This document shows, piece by piece, positions 5,390 to 5,617 of a stretch of 5,617 bases of DNA. The translations under genes and the position numbers were made by a program. Position 1 is the stretch's first letter, and the number at the start of each line of letters is the position of its first letter. This DNA is from Acidobacteriota bacterium. GTDB taxonomy: Bacteria > Acidobacteriota > Vicinamibacteria > Vicinamibacterales > UBA8438. Below the pieces are notes generated by a model. That model was not told the DNA's origin. It made no database searches and worked only from the letters and a program-made list of their open reading frames with translations. The stretch is taken from positions 1 through 5,617 of the forward strand of contig DQEK01000031.1 in the NCBI GenBank assembly GCA_003533545.1. Direction: 5' to 3'.

Positions 5390-5617
5390 ACCGACGCCGT
5401 TACCTGAGCGTCGTTCGCCTCCGCATTGCGGAAAGCCGCCCAGATAGCTTCTAGGAGCCCCGAGACGCCCTCCCCGGTTGCGGCCGAGATGGCGTGCACG
5501 CTGAACCCAAGTGGTGAGACATGCCGTTTCAGGCGCTCGAGGCGTTCCGGTTGGTCGAGGGCGTCGGTCTTGTTCGCTGCCACAATCTGAGATTTGTTCC
5601 CTAGCGGCCCACCGCTT
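5386..5617 (-). CDS. obgE: Obg-family GTPase, C-terminal part (5' end outside window)
   Basis: The last 76 codons of a gene are present; the frame stays open to the right edge. The fragment holds the guanine-specificity motif NKTD (fragment residues 15-18, within QIVAANKTD) and the G5 motif SAATGEGV (44-51), followed by a helix ending in IWAAF. This is the tail of a Ras-like G domain. It stops about 13 residues after that helix, so there is no extra C-terminal OCT domain. Obg/CgtA acts in 50S ribosome assembly and stringent-response signalling. Assignment to Obg rather than another GTPase rests mainly on the following nadD and rsfS genes, a widely conserved order, since the glycine-rich Obg fold is outside the window. 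The stop overlaps the nadD ATG by 4 bp. A GTG at 5583 is an internal valine codon, not a start. Confidence 0.85.
   Translation of the reverse strand, partial: SGGPLGNKSQIVAANKTDALDQPERLERLKRHVSPLGFSVHAISAATGEGVSGLLEAIWAAFRNAEANDAQVTASV

Overview
The window looks like an ordinary chromosomal segment from a moderately GC-rich, diderm-type bacterium. It carries a diaminopimelate decarboxylase (lysine/DAP pathway) and the conserved obgE-nadD-rsfS order. The radical SAM, ECF sigma and STAS gene set and the protein style would fit Acidobacteriota (Vicinamibacteria-like), but that placement is an impression and no search was run. No rRNA, tRNA, CRISPR array, insertion sequence or phage gene was seen.

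Layout. (a) 1-2018, minus strand: a compact four-gene unit, read right to left: an ECF sigma factor, a STAS-domain anti-anti-sigma-like protein, an 89-residue acidic protein of unknown function, and a radical SAM protein running off the left edge. Junctions are very tight (17-bp overlap, 1-bp gap, 10-bp gap), so it is almost certainly one transcript. (b) 2019-2177: divergent promoter region. (c) 2178-4030, plus strand: lysA (last step of lysine synthesis) followed after 26 bp by tmk (dTMP kinase). (d) 4031-4334: a convergent gap with no convincing gene or terminator. (e) 4335-5617, minus strand: obgE (C-terminal part only), nadD and rsfS, each overlapping the next by 4 bp. This unit joins ribosome assembly/silencing to NAD synthesis.

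The most interesting part is the left operon. A transcription factor (ECF sigma) is followed by a partner-switching-type STAS protein, with no visible anti-sigma factor or kinase. After these come an orphan small protein and a radical SAM enzyme. The radical SAM protein has a SPASM-like cysteine cluster BEFORE the radical SAM core instead of after it, and an unusual CX3CX3C spacing in the core. Its reading frame is open from 758 to the left window edge, with no in-frame stop. Functional linkage of these four genes is an inference from gene spacing only.
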